Source of the DNA: Winogradskyella forsetii
GTDB taxonomy: Bacteria > Bacteroidota > Bacteroidia > Flavobacteriales > Flavobacteriaceae
Direction: 5' to 3'
Length of the DNA: 64,000 nucleotides
NCBI RefSeq assembly: GCF_013394595.1
Contig: NZ_CP053348.1
Coordinates: forward strand, 124,001 to 188,000
Shown piece by piece: positions 17,433 through 26,244 of this stretch (positions are counted from its first letter, which is position 1; each line of letters begins with the position of its first letter). The notes beneath the pieces were generated by a model. That model saw only the letters and a program-made list of their open reading frames with translations. It had not been told where the DNA came from and ran no database searches. Made by a program: the position numbers and the translations under genes.

Positions 17433-17954
17433 ATGAAATATATATTAACAATAGTAGGTTTTATGTTTATAATGCTTTCAAATGCTCAAAAGGTTGAGAG
17501 CGAGGGAAAAACTTATGAAGTCAAAGATGAAAAAATATTCTTAGATGGCAAAGATGTCACGGAAACATTAACTGACGAAGAAAAAAATTTTATTTTAAAA
17601 GAAGCCGTTGTTATTTCTGATAAAATGATACTTGAAGAAATAAAGAGAAAAGAAGCAGAAGAAAAGATTAAAGGACATAATGAAGCGGCTGAAAAGCTGG
17701 AAAAAGAGGCAAAAAAAGCAGAAAAAGCACAAAAAAAGGCAGAAAAAGAGCTGAAAAAAGCTGAAAAGGAATTAAAGAAGAAAGAAAAGTTGCAGTCTAA
17801 TTTTGAAAAGGCCGAGCGCAATCTCGAAAAATCACAAAGCAAATACGAAAAGCTAAAAAGAAAAGGGAAGTTGTCTCCTGAGGATGAACGCAAATGGTTG
17901 GATAAACTTGAAAAATTGACCAGTAAACTAAAGAAAGCCAAAGGAAGATTATAA
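17433..17954 (+). CDS. Secreted Lys-rich coiled-coil protein (tandem paralogue 2)
   Basis: The 173 residues begin two bases after the previous stop. A signal peptide (MKYILTIVGFMFIMLSNAQ) without a lipobox predicts a free periplasmic or surface protein. The opening block EGKTYEVKDEKIFLDGKDVT then TETLTDEEK copies that of the preceding lipoprotein. A Lys/Glu/Ala coiled coil (about 60-135) follows, then KYEKLKRKGKLSPEDERKWL. It is very basic. The next gene starts immediately after its stop, so all four genes from 15683 to 18740 may be one transcript. The function is unknown. Confidence 0.72.
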   Translation: MKYILTIVGFMFIMLSNAQKVESEGKTYEVKDEKIFLDGKDVTETLTDEEKNFILKEAVVISDKMILEEIKRKEAEEKIKGHNEAAEKLEKEAKKAEKAQKKAEKELKKAEKELKKKEKLQSNFEKAERNLEKSQSKYEKLKRKGKLSPEDERKWLDKLEKLTSKLKKAKGRL

Positions 17955-18740
17955 ATGATGAGTAACGCCCTAAAAGTTGCCTTAATACAAACGGATTTAG
18001 TCTGGGAAAACCCAGAAGAGAATAGACGATTATTAAATGATAAGATCGATACCATTTCAACAGGTGTCGATCTTGTTGTTTTACCAGAAATGTTCACCTC
18101 TGGCTTTACCATGAATCCAACTTCTGTAGCAGAAACTATGGACGGAAAAACCTTGAAATGGTTAAAGACGAAAGCCAAGGAAAAACAGGTTGCTATAATG
18201 GGAAGTCTTGTTATTTCTGAAAATAACAATTTTTATAATCGGATGGTTTGTGTGGAGCCTTCAGGAAATATGACACACTACGATAAGCGCCATACATTCA
18301 CATTAGCTGGTGAACACGAGGTCTATTCTGCTGGAACAGAAAAAGTAATTTTCAATTATAAAGGGTGGAAAATTTGTCCGCTTGTTTGTTATGATTTACG
18401 TTTTCCGGTATGGGCAAGAAATGTTGAAGACTACGACCTTTTGATCTACGTTGCCAATTGGCCTAAAATTCGAATTGATGCTTGGGATGCCCTTTTAAAA
18501 GCAAGAGCTATTGAAAACATGGTCTATTGCATTGGTGTAAATAGAGTAGGGCTGGATGGGAACCAATATGAATATTCTGGTCATTCTGCGGCTTACGATG
18601 TTTTAGGGAAAAGAATAGACACTATATCTGAAAGCGAAATCGCCACTGAGATTGTAACCTTAGAAAAGGACAGTATCGAGAAATATCGAAAAAAACTAAA
18701 TTTTCTAAATGACAGGGATGATTTTAATCTTCTAATGTAA
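17955..18740 (+). CDS. Omega-amidase, nitrilase superfamily (YafV type)
   Basis: Hydrolyses alpha-keto amides such as 2-oxoglutaramate or 2-oxosuccinamate to keto acid and ammonia. The 261 residues carry the Glu-Lys-Cys triad of C-N hydrolases: LPEMFTSGF (Glu near 46), YDKRHTF (Lys near 111) and LVCYDLRFP (Cys near 145), with the Phe/Arg variant typical of YafV/Nit2-like omega-amidases. ATG 17955 directly follows the TAA of the coiled-coil gene. Together with the upstream aminotransferase it would make methionine/glutamine transamination irreversible. Its 3' end overlaps the facing lipoprotein gene by 17 bases. Confidence 0.9.
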   Translation: MMSNALKVALIQTDLVWENPEENRRLLNDKIDTISTGVDLVVLPEMFTSGFTMNPTSVAETMDGKTLKWLKTKAKEKQVAIMGSLVISENNNFYNRMVCVEPSGNMTHYDKRHTFTLAGEHEVYSAGTEKVIFNYKGWKICPLVCYDLRFPVWARNVEDYDLLIYVANWPKIRIDAWDALLKARAIENMVYCIGVNRVGLDGNQYEYSGHSAAYDVLGKRIDTISESEIATEIVTLEKDSIEKYRKKLNFLNDRDDFNLLM

Positions 18741-20340
18741 AATCGATTACAAAGTCAAAACTAGAACGAACCGGATCAATGGGTTGTGAATATGCAACGC
18801 GCTCTGGTTGGATGCCCATCAAGTAATTCCCGGTATCATATTTTCCATTTTCATTGGCATCATAAATGGCACGTAAACTGTATTGTCTAGCTTGTAAATT
18901 TGTAAAATCCACAACGGGAGAATCTTTGGCATAACGCTCATAGAGCACGTCTCCTTTTTCATTTACAAGTTGTACAATTAGAGGCAATTTCGCATTTCTG
19001 AGGTTAACCCTTATGTTACCGTATTCAGATTTCATCTTTGTTTGTACCGTATAATTCAAAGTGTCTTTGTTGGTATTATCATAGAAATCGGTAAATGTGC
19101 CAGGCAACATCTTAAAATTATATTTTTGCCCTTCTTGTTTATCTATTGGAAATTCATAGCGATTGAAAATAGAATCGTATTGCACTCTATAAGGCACAGC
19201 AAGTGAATCTTTATCTATTAATTTAATTTTTGTGGTATCAATTTTAGATAAAGGAATATTGGCTTCCATGGTAAATTCGTCATCATAATTTAAAGTCCCT
19301 TTAGTTAAAGCCGTCATTTTTAAAGAATCTGCTTTTATAGTTCTAAAACGATGCTTAAAAGTGTCAATCTGTTTTCCATTGGTAACAGTGAAGAAAGTAG
19401 TATCGATTTCAAATTTTGGTTTGTACCAATAGTATAAGGTATCGGTTTCTACATCCTTTACAATTCGGGTTTCATAGCCTTCTGGTTGGTCGCCTAGAAG
19501 TTCAATACGCATATTTTCATAATCGCCTTCGTATGGAAAAATAATTCTAGTTTCACCGTCCTGTGTTGGTCTAATGGCTTTAAAATTTACACGTTCTTTA
19601 AAGAGTGTTAGCTTATTGGAAGCAGTTGAGTCTTCAGGTACTGTAATAAAACCTTCGTTAAAGCCTATTTTTTCGTCCTTCTGATCAAATGTATAATTTG
19701 AGTTTTTGTCTTTTAAAGCAATCAGTTTATAAGTTCCGGCTTTCACATTATCGATGCTAAAGGTTGTGACACTATCGAGTGTATTGGTAATATATCTTGG
19801 TTTCTGTTTATAGACAATTGAATCCGTATAGGTAGAATCTGCTTCATAAAGCATCACTGACACAAAGGTATCTGGTTCTTTTAGCAAAGCATCTTCTACG
19901 TAACCCTTAACAGATAATGAATCGATTACATCTCCTGTAGAAAATACATAGCGATAATAAGGGTAAGGGTTTCCTTCGTTATTATCAACAATGCTTTCAC
20001 CAAAATTAAAAGCATAGGTGGTGTTGTCTTTTAAGGTATCTTGAATTGTAATAGAAATATATTTGCTCGCTCCACCAGCTGGTGTTACAATGGGATCTGT
20101 ATCCATTGGAGGCGAAATAATAAGTTGTTTTCTAAGATCTTTTATTTTAACATACTCATTAAAATAGATTCTAATCTCGTCACCCTTGAAATTAGTAGAA
20201 TAATTTTCTGGATCTGACTCTACGATTACAGGTGGTTCAATATCTTTTTCTCCGCCTGTTGGATTGCCACGATTCGCGCAGCTTGCAATGCTGATTGCAA
20301 TTAAAACAAGACTTAAAATTCGCACGACAAGTAAACGCAT
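18724..20340 (-). CDS. Ig-like-domain lipoprotein (Big_5 type)
   Basis: A 538-residue envelope lipoprotein with signal MRLLVVRILSLVLIAISIAS followed by lipobox Cys 21. Directly after comes NRGNPTGGEKDIEPPVI, then an N-terminal Ig-like domain (about 30-130) with VESDPENYSTNF and IRIYFNEYVKI. This is the bacterial Ig-like/SbsA fold common in Bacteroidota surface lipoproteins. The remainder is beta-rich, with a GTYKLIALKDKNSNYTFDQK motif near 205 that recurs as YSLRAIYDANENGKYDTGN near 490, each a small carboxypeptidase-regulatory-like module. It is convergent with the omega-amidase. The exact role is unknown. Confidence 0.8.
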   Translation of the reverse strand: MRLLVVRILSLVLIAISIASCANRGNPTGGEKDIEPPVIVESDPENYSTNFKGDEIRIYFNEYVKIKDLRKQLIISPPMDTDPIVTPAGGASKYISITIQDTLKDNTTYAFNFGESIVDNNEGNPYPYYRYVFSTGDVIDSLSVKGYVEDALLKEPDTFVSVMLYEADSTYTDSIVYKQKPRYITNTLDSVTTFSIDNVKAGTYKLIALKDKNSNYTFDQKDEKIGFNEGFITVPEDSTASNKLTLFKERVNFKAIRPTQDGETRIIFPYEGDYENMRIELLGDQPEGYETRIVKDVETDTLYYWYKPKFEIDTTFFTVTNGKQIDTFKHRFRTIKADSLKMTALTKGTLNYDDEFTMEANIPLSKIDTTKIKLIDKDSLAVPYRVQYDSIFNRYEFPIDKQEGQKYNFKMLPGTFTDFYDNTNKDTLNYTVQTKMKSEYGNIRVNLRNAKLPLIVQLVNEKGDVLYERYAKDSPVVDFTNLQARQYSLRAIYDANENGKYDTGNYLMGIQPERVAYSQPIDPVRSSFDFVIDFTLED

Positions 20341-20455
20341 CTATTTAAAATAATTTAGCACAAAGAAACAATTAAAATACCTTTATACAAAACGTAAGAT
20401 TTTCCAAATTATTCTAATATTATGAAACGAAATCTGCCTACAAGCAAGTAGGAAA

Positions 20456-21136
20456 TCAATCCGCAATGGCCATCATAGCGAGACTTAACTTAATATCATC
20501 AATTTTTAACAAAACTGTGGCGCAGGCTTCAACTGTTGCTCCGCTTGTAATAATATCATCTACCAATAAAATATGCTTTCCAGCTAAGGATTTATTTTCT
20601 GAAATGTCAAATATGGCACCATCGTCATTCCAGCGTGTTAACCTGGTTTTAAAAACCTGTGTTTTGGTCGATTTTGTTTTTATTAAAACCGAATCGTTAT
20701 AATCCGTTTGTAGCGCTTTTGCAATTTCTTGTCCAAACTTAGCCACTTGGTTGTAACCGCGCTTTCTCAATTTTGATTTGTATAAGGGCACAGGTATTAC
20801 CACATCAATAGTCTTATAAGCCTCTAGAGTTGATAGTTCTTTACCTAGCCATTTGCCGAAAAAAGCACCAATCTCTTCATGTCCTCGATATTTTAAATTG
20901 TGAAGGGTTTGTTGAACAATCCCTTTTTTGGAAAAATGCATTAATGCTGTTGCATTTTCTAGTTTTACACGACCATAAACGATCTTTTTTACATCCTCAG
21001 CATTGTCGAAATGAAAGTTGGTTACAGGTAAATGATGTCTGCAAGTTGTGCATAAAACCTCCTGATTGTCAGATAATACGTTATTGCAAGCTTCGCAAAC
21101 CAGGGGAAAGAATAAGTTTAACAAGTTTATCATCAC
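20456..21136 (-). CDS. comF: ComF-family phosphoribosyltransferase
   Basis: The 226 residues have an N-terminal zinc-finger-like CEACNN...CTTCRHHLP (about 15-40) and a C-terminal type I phosphoribosyltransferase domain with the PRPP loop HILLVDDIITSGATVEAC (about 190-207). A KLRKRGYNQVAKFGQEIA block near 130 is diagnostic for ComF. In competent bacteria ComF helps DNA uptake or processing; the reaction is not established. It is upstream of the Ig-like lipoprotein on the same strand, with 115 bases between, so co-transcription is possible. Confidence 0.9.
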   Translation of the reverse strand: MMINLLNLFFPLVCEACNNVLSDNQEVLCTTCRHHLPVTNFHFDNAEDVKKIVYGRVKLENATALMHFSKKGIVQQTLHNLKYRGHEEIGAFFGKWLGKELSTLEAYKTIDVVIPVPLYKSKLRKRGYNQVAKFGQEIAKALQTDYNDSVLIKTKSTKTQVFKTRLTRWNDDGAIFDISENKSLAGKHILLVDDIITSGATVEACATVLLKIDDIKLSLAMMAIAD

Positions 21137-21202
21137 TTAATCGAATAAAATAAAATAGTAATACATTTAATCCTAATTTCGCATTTAATTAAGAAATTAA
21201 TA

Positions 21203-22087
21203 ATGATAGTTAACCCTCAATTATTTAACTACAGATTAATTATAAGTTCTTTATTGGTCGTTTTAACTGTTTTAGGAATATATAGCTTTGACAAATATAA
21301 GTCCATTGAATCCTACGAAGTATTTTTAGAGCAAGAAAAAAGTTTGATAGAAACCGAATTATCAGACATGTTGTCAAGTTACGACGAACTAGGCCAAGAC
21401 TATAATCTTATGGCTTCGCAGCTCCAAGAAGCAAAAGTGGAAACTAAGATTGCCTTAGATTCTTTAAGATTATTAGAAAGTGATTTATCCATAATTACTA
21501 GGTTTAAGGAGCAACTTATAGTTTTAAAGTCAAAGAGTAAGGTACTACTGAGTACAATAGACTCTCTAAATTCTGCGAATATAAAATTGCAGAAGGAAAA
21601 ACGTTATGCTTTAAATACCATAAAAAAGAAAACAAGCACCATTAATGCTCTTGAAGTAGCAAATGATTCTTTAAATAGATCTATTGATAATGCTGCAATA
21701 TTAAAAGCGAGTAATGTCAATGTACAATCTTATAAATTAAAGTCTGGTAAAAAGCGTACTACCGATCGTGCAAGACGCGCCAATGCTATGGATGTTTGCA
21801 TTACGCTCAATGAAAATCCTTTAGCCTTAAAAGGAAATAAAACGCTTTATATTCAAATTGTAAGTCCGGAAGGTAATGTGGTTTCTGATAAAGGAGAAGT
21901 AGTCTTTGGAAATGTGTCTTTAAATTACAGTAAAAAAGAAGTAGTGTCTTATAATAACAACAATTTAGAAATTTGTTCAGCTATTATTGCAGATGAAGAC
22001 GATCAACCGTTTTCTAAAGGGTATTATTTTATCAACGTTTTTCATGAAAATGTAAAACTTGGTAGCACAAGTATTGAACTCAACTAA
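21203..22087 (+). CDS. Membrane-anchored coiled-coil protein
   Basis: A 294-residue protein with one N-terminal membrane helix (about 12-28, LIISSLLVVLTVLGIYSF), a coiled coil with heptad-like Leu/Ile/Glu spacing (35-175), a basic joint KSGKKRTTDRARRANAMDVC near 190, and a C-terminal all-beta domain of about 100 residues (CITLNENPLALKGNKTLYIQ onward). I know this architecture as a conserved flavobacterial hypothetical, sometimes labelled as a chromosome-partitioning protein without evidence. It is divergent from comF and followed by a terminator before glyS. Confidence 0.65.
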   Translation: MIVNPQLFNYRLIISSLLVVLTVLGIYSFDKYKSIESYEVFLEQEKSLIETELSDMLSSYDELGQDYNLMASQLQEAKVETKIALDSLRLLESDLSIITRFKEQLIVLKSKSKVLLSTIDSLNSANIKLQKEKRYALNTIKKKTSTINALEVANDSLNRSIDNAAILKASNVNVQSYKLKSGKKRTTDRARRANAMDVCITLNENPLALKGNKTLYIQIVSPEGNVVSDKGEVVFGNVSLNYSKKEVVSYNNNNLEICSAIIADEDDQPFSKGYYFINVFHENVKLGSTSIELN

Positions 22088-22115
22088 GGAAAATAAAAAT
22101 TAAAAGATAATTTTT

Positions 22116-22152
22116 GAAAAACCGTTCTGTTAATAAGAGCGGTTTTCTATTT
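22116..22152 (+). terminator. Terminator between the coiled-coil gene and glyS
   Basis: GAAAAACCG and CGGTTTTC form the stem, followed by TATTTTT. The hairpin ends about 15 bases before the glyS ATG. The sequence TATTTTTG just after it could double as the -7 box of glyS. Confidence 0.65.
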
Positions 22153-22162
22153 TTGCAACATT

Positions 22163-23701
22163 ATGGCAAACGACGATCAATTTAAAAAAGTAATCTCTCA
22201 CGCAAAGGAGTATGGTTACGTGTTTCAGAGTAGTGAAATCTACGATGGACTAAGTGCAGTATATGATTATGCCCAAAACGGAGCAGAGTTAAAGAAAAAT
22301 ATTAGAGACTATTGGTGGAAAGCCATGGTACAAATGCACGACAATATTGTAGGTATTGATGCGGCAATTTTTATGCATCCAACCACTTGGAAAGCTTCTG
22401 GGCACGTTGATGCATTTAACGATCCCTTAATTGATAATAAGGATTCTAAAAAACGTTACAGAGCTGATGTTTTAGTAGAAGATTATTGTGCTAAAATTGA
22501 AGCCAAAATTGAAAAGGAAGTCAAAAAAGCTGAAAAGCGTTTTGGCGACGCTTTCAATAAAGAGGAATTTGTTTCTACTAATCCGCGCGTAGTTGGTTAT
22601 CAAGAAAAAATCGATTCTATATTAAAACGTCTAGGGCAATCTTTAGAAAAAGAAGACTTAGCCGATGTAAAAGCGTTGATAGAAGAATTGGAAATTGCAT
22701 GTCCTGTGGCTGGAAGTCGAAATTGGACTGACGTTAAGCAATTCAACTTAATGTTCGGTACAAAACTTGGTGCTTCCGCAGAATCTGCAATGGATTTGTA
22801 TTTACGACCAGAAACAGCCCAAGGTATTTTTGTGAATTTCTTGAACGTTCAAAAAACAGGACGTTTAAAAATTCCGTTTGGTATCGCGCAAACAGGAAAA
22901 GCGTTCAGAAATGAAATTGTGGCGAGACAATTCATCTTTAGAATGCGTGAGTTTGAACAAATGGAAATGCAATTTTTCATCAAGCCAGGTACTCAGAAAG
23001 AATGGTTTGAGCATTGGAAAGAAACCCGAATGAAATGGCATTTATCGCTTGGCATGGGAGAAGATAATTACCGTTTTCACGATCATGAAAAATTAGCACA
23101 TTATGCGGATGCTGCTACAGATATAGAATTTAAATTTCCATTCGGATTCAAGGAATTGGAAGGCATCCACTCGCGTACCGATTTTGATCTAAAGCAACAC
23201 GAAGAATATTCAGGTAAAAAATTACAATATTTTGACCATGAAGATAATGAAAGCTATACACCTTATGTTCTAGAAACATCCATAGGTTTAGACCGTATGT
23301 TCTTGGCGGTGTTCTCAAACGCATTAGAAGAGGAAGAACTTGAAGATGGCAAAACACGAACGGTTTTAAAATTACCAGCGGTTTTGGCTCCTGTAAAAGC
23401 GGCCATATTTCCTTTACTGGCAAAAGATGGTTTGCCAGAAATCGCACAACAAATTGTTGAAGATTTAAAGTGGGATTTCAGCGTAGCTTATGAAGAGAAA
23501 GACACCGTTGGAAGACGTTACAGAAGACAAGATGCTGCCGGAACACCATTTTGTGTTACTGTGGATCATGATACATTAGAAGACAATTCGGTCACGATTC
23601 GTCATAGAGATACCATGGAACAAAAACGTGTTAAGATTGAAGATTTAAAGGCTATTATAAAAGCTGAGGTTGATGTGAAGCATTGGCTGCAGAAGATGTA
23701 A
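22163..23701 (+). CDS. glyS: Glycyl-tRNA synthetase, homodimeric type
   Basis: Charges tRNA-Gly. The 512 residues match the alpha-2 (eukaryote-like) class II form, not the alpha2beta2 form of E. coli. Motif blocks visible are SSEIYDGLSAVYDYAQNG (19-36), GHVDAFNDPL (near 80), RPETAQGIFVNF (motif region near 215), PFGIAQTGKAFRNEI and FRMREFEQMEMQFF (motif 2 region near 240-275), and a C-terminal motif 3/anticodon domain with TVGRRYRRQDAAGTPFCVTV. The gene is named glyS or glyQS in different organisms. Confidence 0.96.
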   Translation: MANDDQFKKVISHAKEYGYVFQSSEIYDGLSAVYDYAQNGAELKKNIRDYWWKAMVQMHDNIVGIDAAIFMHPTTWKASGHVDAFNDPLIDNKDSKKRYRADVLVEDYCAKIEAKIEKEVKKAEKRFGDAFNKEEFVSTNPRVVGYQEKIDSILKRLGQSLEKEDLADVKALIEELEIACPVAGSRNWTDVKQFNLMFGTKLGASAESAMDLYLRPETAQGIFVNFLNVQKTGRLKIPFGIAQTGKAFRNEIVARQFIFRMREFEQMEMQFFIKPGTQKEWFEHWKETRMKWHLSLGMGEDNYRFHDHEKLAHYADAATDIEFKFPFGFKELEGIHSRTDFDLKQHEEYSGKKLQYFDHEDNESYTPYVLETSIGLDRMFLAVFSNALEEEELEDGKTRTVLKLPAVLAPVKAAIFPLLAKDGLPEIAQQIVEDLKWDFSVAYEEKDTVGRRYRRQDAAGTPFCVTVDHDTLEDNSVTIRHRDTMEQKRVKIEDLKAIIKAEVDVKHWLQKM

Positions 23702-23761
23702 CCAAATTCTTGAATTATGTGCAATTAAACCAAAACGATGAAATATTTAACCTCACAACAA

Positions 23762-24199
23762 ATGAAACAAATATCCCGAATCTTTTTAGTCTTATCCGTT
23801 GGAATTTTCTTGTCCTGTAGTAGTGATGATGATAGTTTAAACCCTTCTTCTACAAATGCTGAATTAATTATAGGCTCATGGACATGGTCTGCACAATCTG
23901 AAAATGGTGTTGATTCTGGCGACTTAACCGATTGCCAATTACTAGAAACATTTATTTATGATGGAACACAGGTTGCGCAAATCGATTATTATGGAGATGC
24001 ATGTGACCAATCCTATTCATCGATTGAAAATTATTCAATTGAAGGCAATACCCTTACTTTTTTTGATGTAGATGATGAAACCGATTTTTATAGTGAAGAA
24101 ATAATAGAGCTGAATACTACAACACTGAAATTAAGATACGAAGAAACATATAACAGTGAAACGTTCATTTATATAGACACGTACACTAAAGCGAATTAA
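23762..24199 (+). CDS. Small lipocalin-like lipoprotein
   Basis: ATG 23762 gives a compact signal MKQISRIFLVLSVGIFLSCS with lipobox Cys 19, followed by the Ser/Asp-rich SSDDDS stretch common in flavobacterial surface lipoproteins. An ATG eight codons upstream (23738) is possible. The mature part (about 125 residues) has IIGSWTWSAQSENG and TLTFFDVDDETDFYSEEI beta strands, as in lipocalin-like DUF domains. Two cysteines (DCQLL and DACDQ) could form a disulfide. The function is unknown. Confidence 0.7.
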   Translation: MKQISRIFLVLSVGIFLSCSSDDDSLNPSSTNAELIIGSWTWSAQSENGVDSGDLTDCQLLETFIYDGTQVAQIDYYGDACDQSYSSIENYSIEGNTLTFFDVDDETDFYSEEIIELNTTTLKLRYEETYNSETFIYIDTYTKAN

Positions 24200-24220
24200 A
24201 GCATAAAAATAACATCGTTT

Positions 24221-24276
24221 AAAAAATAGCAGGAAAGAACTAACCTTTACGTTTTAATATTTTCTGCTATTTTTTT
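24221..24276. terminator. Bidirectional terminator
   Basis: AAAAAATAGCAG (24221-24232) and CTGCTATTTTTT (24264-24275) form a perfect 12-base stem between the lipoprotein gene and the convergent outer-membrane protein gene, so it can serve both. Confidence 0.75.
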
Positions 24277-24295
24277 ACATATTATTTTCCCTAAT

Positions 24296-24874
24296 TTAAA
24301 ACCTCCAACCCAGAGTTGCACCTAATCGTGGTACAAACTCAGTCCCAATATCATTGTTAGAAGTTGAAATGTTTCTACCAACACCTCCAAAAACTTCAAA
24401 TAAAAATCCTTTTTTACTTACAAATTTTCCGCCGACAGCCATTCCAAAAGCGATGCTATTAGAAGTTTCATCGGAATAGACATACTCATAGTCATCAAAA
24501 ATGGGGTCGTAGATATAGTTTTCATCTCTATCTTCTTGAATGCTATACATGCCAAAGGCTTCTAAGAAAAATCCCCAAGCGTATCTACTTGAAAAATAAC
24601 GTCTGTAATAAGGCGTAAAGGCAAATTTTTCGGCGTAAACAGGGCCGTCTTCAAAATCTCTATCCTCTTGATTTTGTAGATTAAAAAGTACAGTAGCTCC
24701 AATCGAAGATTCTGAATCAATTAAATACTCATAGGAGAAATCTACAGACTTAAAAATAATAAGGTTAAAAGCGTTCACCTTAACTTCATGGTGTTTTACG
24801 TTTTCTTCAATGTCATCTTGGGCAAAAGTTGCAAAAGATGTAAAAAGGAGTAATCCTAATAGGGCTTTTTTCAT
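24296..24874 (-). CDS. Small outer-membrane beta-barrel protein
   Basis: ATG 24874 begins the signal MKKALLGLLLFTSFATFAQ; an ATG 12 codons upstream only adds a Lys/Ile-rich extension. The mature protein (about 170 residues) alternates hydrophobic and polar residues: VKVNAFNLIIFKSVDFSYEY, AFTPYYRRYFSS, WGFFLEAFGMYS and RLGATLGWRF, ending in aromatic Phe. This pattern fits an eight-strand barrel of the DUF3575 or OmpW-like kind. The function is not known. Confidence 0.72.
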   Translation of the reverse strand: MKKALLGLLLFTSFATFAQDDIEENVKHHEVKVNAFNLIIFKSVDFSYEYLIDSESSIGATVLFNLQNQEDRDFEDGPVYAEKFAFTPYYRRYFSSRYAWGFFLEAFGMYSIQEDRDENYIYDPIFDDYEYVYSDETSNSIAFGMAVGGKFVSKKGFLFEVFGGVGRNISTSNNDIGTEFVPRLGATLGWRF

Positions 24875-25125
24875 TTGTTTATTTTTTTTTAGTTCAATTA
24901 TTATGATCAAAATTTATACAAAAAAATGGTAAATAATTTTTTATTAGATACCAAAAGTAGAAAAAGGTTGCGTCAGAAAAGTAATATTCTTTGCTCAAAA
25001 ATTAGCCATTAAATCTCAACAGAACGCTCCTTGCAACATTCATTTTAAAAGTCACTGATGTTCTTATTAAATAATTCAAATTCAAATGTCTCCAATGTGT
25101 ACTTTTAAATGATTTATCCCAATTT

Positions 25126-26160
25126 TCACAATATATGATTCGCTAAGTAGGCAGCGTCTTTCTTTACACCTCCCAATGTTGCAGAGCCTCGTGTATGTAG
25201 CCAAGGCAGACCAATAAAATAAATGCCTTCTGTAGTGCTGATACCTCTATGATGTTTTGGGTAACCATCTTTGGCAAGTTCTATGTCTTCTATCCATTCA
25301 AAATTCGGTTTGTAGCCTGTGGCCCAAATAATATTTTTTACATCGGTAAGCGTTTTGGTAGCAGTTTTAATTGTGTTTTCTTCCGCGTCAATAGTGTAGC
25401 CAACAGCTTTAACGCTATCGCGTTTAATAATTGATTTCACATCCGTACCAATTATCGGTTGTTTAGATTGGCTTATTTTTTTTCCTAGCCATGACATTTT
25501 ACTAAAGCTTAAAAATCCAGTGATTGTAAACCACCACCATAACGTTTTTCCTAAGATTTCTTGAGGTAACGTTCTAATACTTGTATCACCAGAAAAATAG
25601 GTAGTTTCCTTGGTGTGCTTAGAAATTTCATCTAAAATCTGAAAACCGCTGTCTCCACCACCAACGACCAAAGTAGGTCCTTTTTGTAATTGGTCTGGCA
25701 TTTTATAATAATTGCTATGAACTTGGTATATGGAGTCTGAAAGCTTGTTGTGAAACTTTGGTGTATAGGGAACATGGAAGGGTCCTGTAGCGATGATAAC
25801 ATGCTTACTGGTAATATCTTGTTGGTTTGTTCTTATTATAAAATAGTCGTTCTTTTTCTGAATACTTTGAGCCAACGTGTTTAATTGAATCGGGAATTGG
25901 AACGTTTCTGCATAATGTTTAAAATAAGATGCTACCTCGTATTTGTCTGGATAATGCCCTTTTGCTGCAGGAAAAGGCACGTCTGGTAAATGGTTAAATT
26001 CTGCAGGCGTGAATAATTTTAAGGTACTCCAACGGTTAAGCCAAGACGCTCCAATTTCTTTTTCTTTATCAATTATCAAAAATTCCTTTTGCTTTTGCTT
26101 AAGAAAATAGGCCATAGAGAGTCCTGCTTGTGCAGCTCCTATAATTACAAAGTCTTTCAT
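25126..26160 (-). CDS. FAD/NAD(P)-dependent monooxygenase-like oxidoreductase (CzcO type)
   Basis: A 344-residue flavoprotein. The FAD motif is GAAQAGLSMAYFL (8-20), then EIGASWLNRWSTLKLFTP near 41-58, a feature of flavin-monooxygenase-like proteins. A second dinucleotide fold GGGDSGFQILDEI near 167 binds NADP, and ATGYKPNFEW is the C-terminal FAD-contact block. The relatives are annotated as CzcO/flavoprotein linked to K+ transport or as Baeyer-Villiger-like monooxygenases; the substrate is unknown. It lies 84 bases downstream of the large barrel gene. Confidence 0.82.
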   Translation of the reverse strand: MKDFVIIGAAQAGLSMAYFLKQKQKEFLIIDKEKEIGASWLNRWSTLKLFTPAEFNHLPDVPFPAAKGHYPDKYEVASYFKHYAETFQFPIQLNTLAQSIQKKNDYFIIRTNQQDITSKHVIIATGPFHVPYTPKFHNKLSDSIYQVHSNYYKMPDQLQKGPTLVVGGGDSGFQILDEISKHTKETTYFSGDTSIRTLPQEILGKTLWWWFTITGFLSFSKMSWLGKKISQSKQPIIGTDVKSIIKRDSVKAVGYTIDAEENTIKTATKTLTDVKNIIWATGYKPNFEWIEDIELAKDGYPKHHRGISTTEGIYFIGLPWLHTRGSATLGGVKKDAAYLANHIL

Positions 26161-26244
26161 TCTGTATTGTCAGTGTTTTGGACAGTATACCATTTTTAAC
26201 GGTTTCACACAAGTTATCATGGGATCTAAAACTTTGTTTTTTTG

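Noticed and set aside
17513-18229. A 238-codon open frame on the minus strand opposite the coiled-coil gene
   Set aside because: It is Ser/Phe-rich because it is the complement of Lys/Glu coiled-coil codons; the plus-strand genes have signal peptides and family structure, so this is a shadow.
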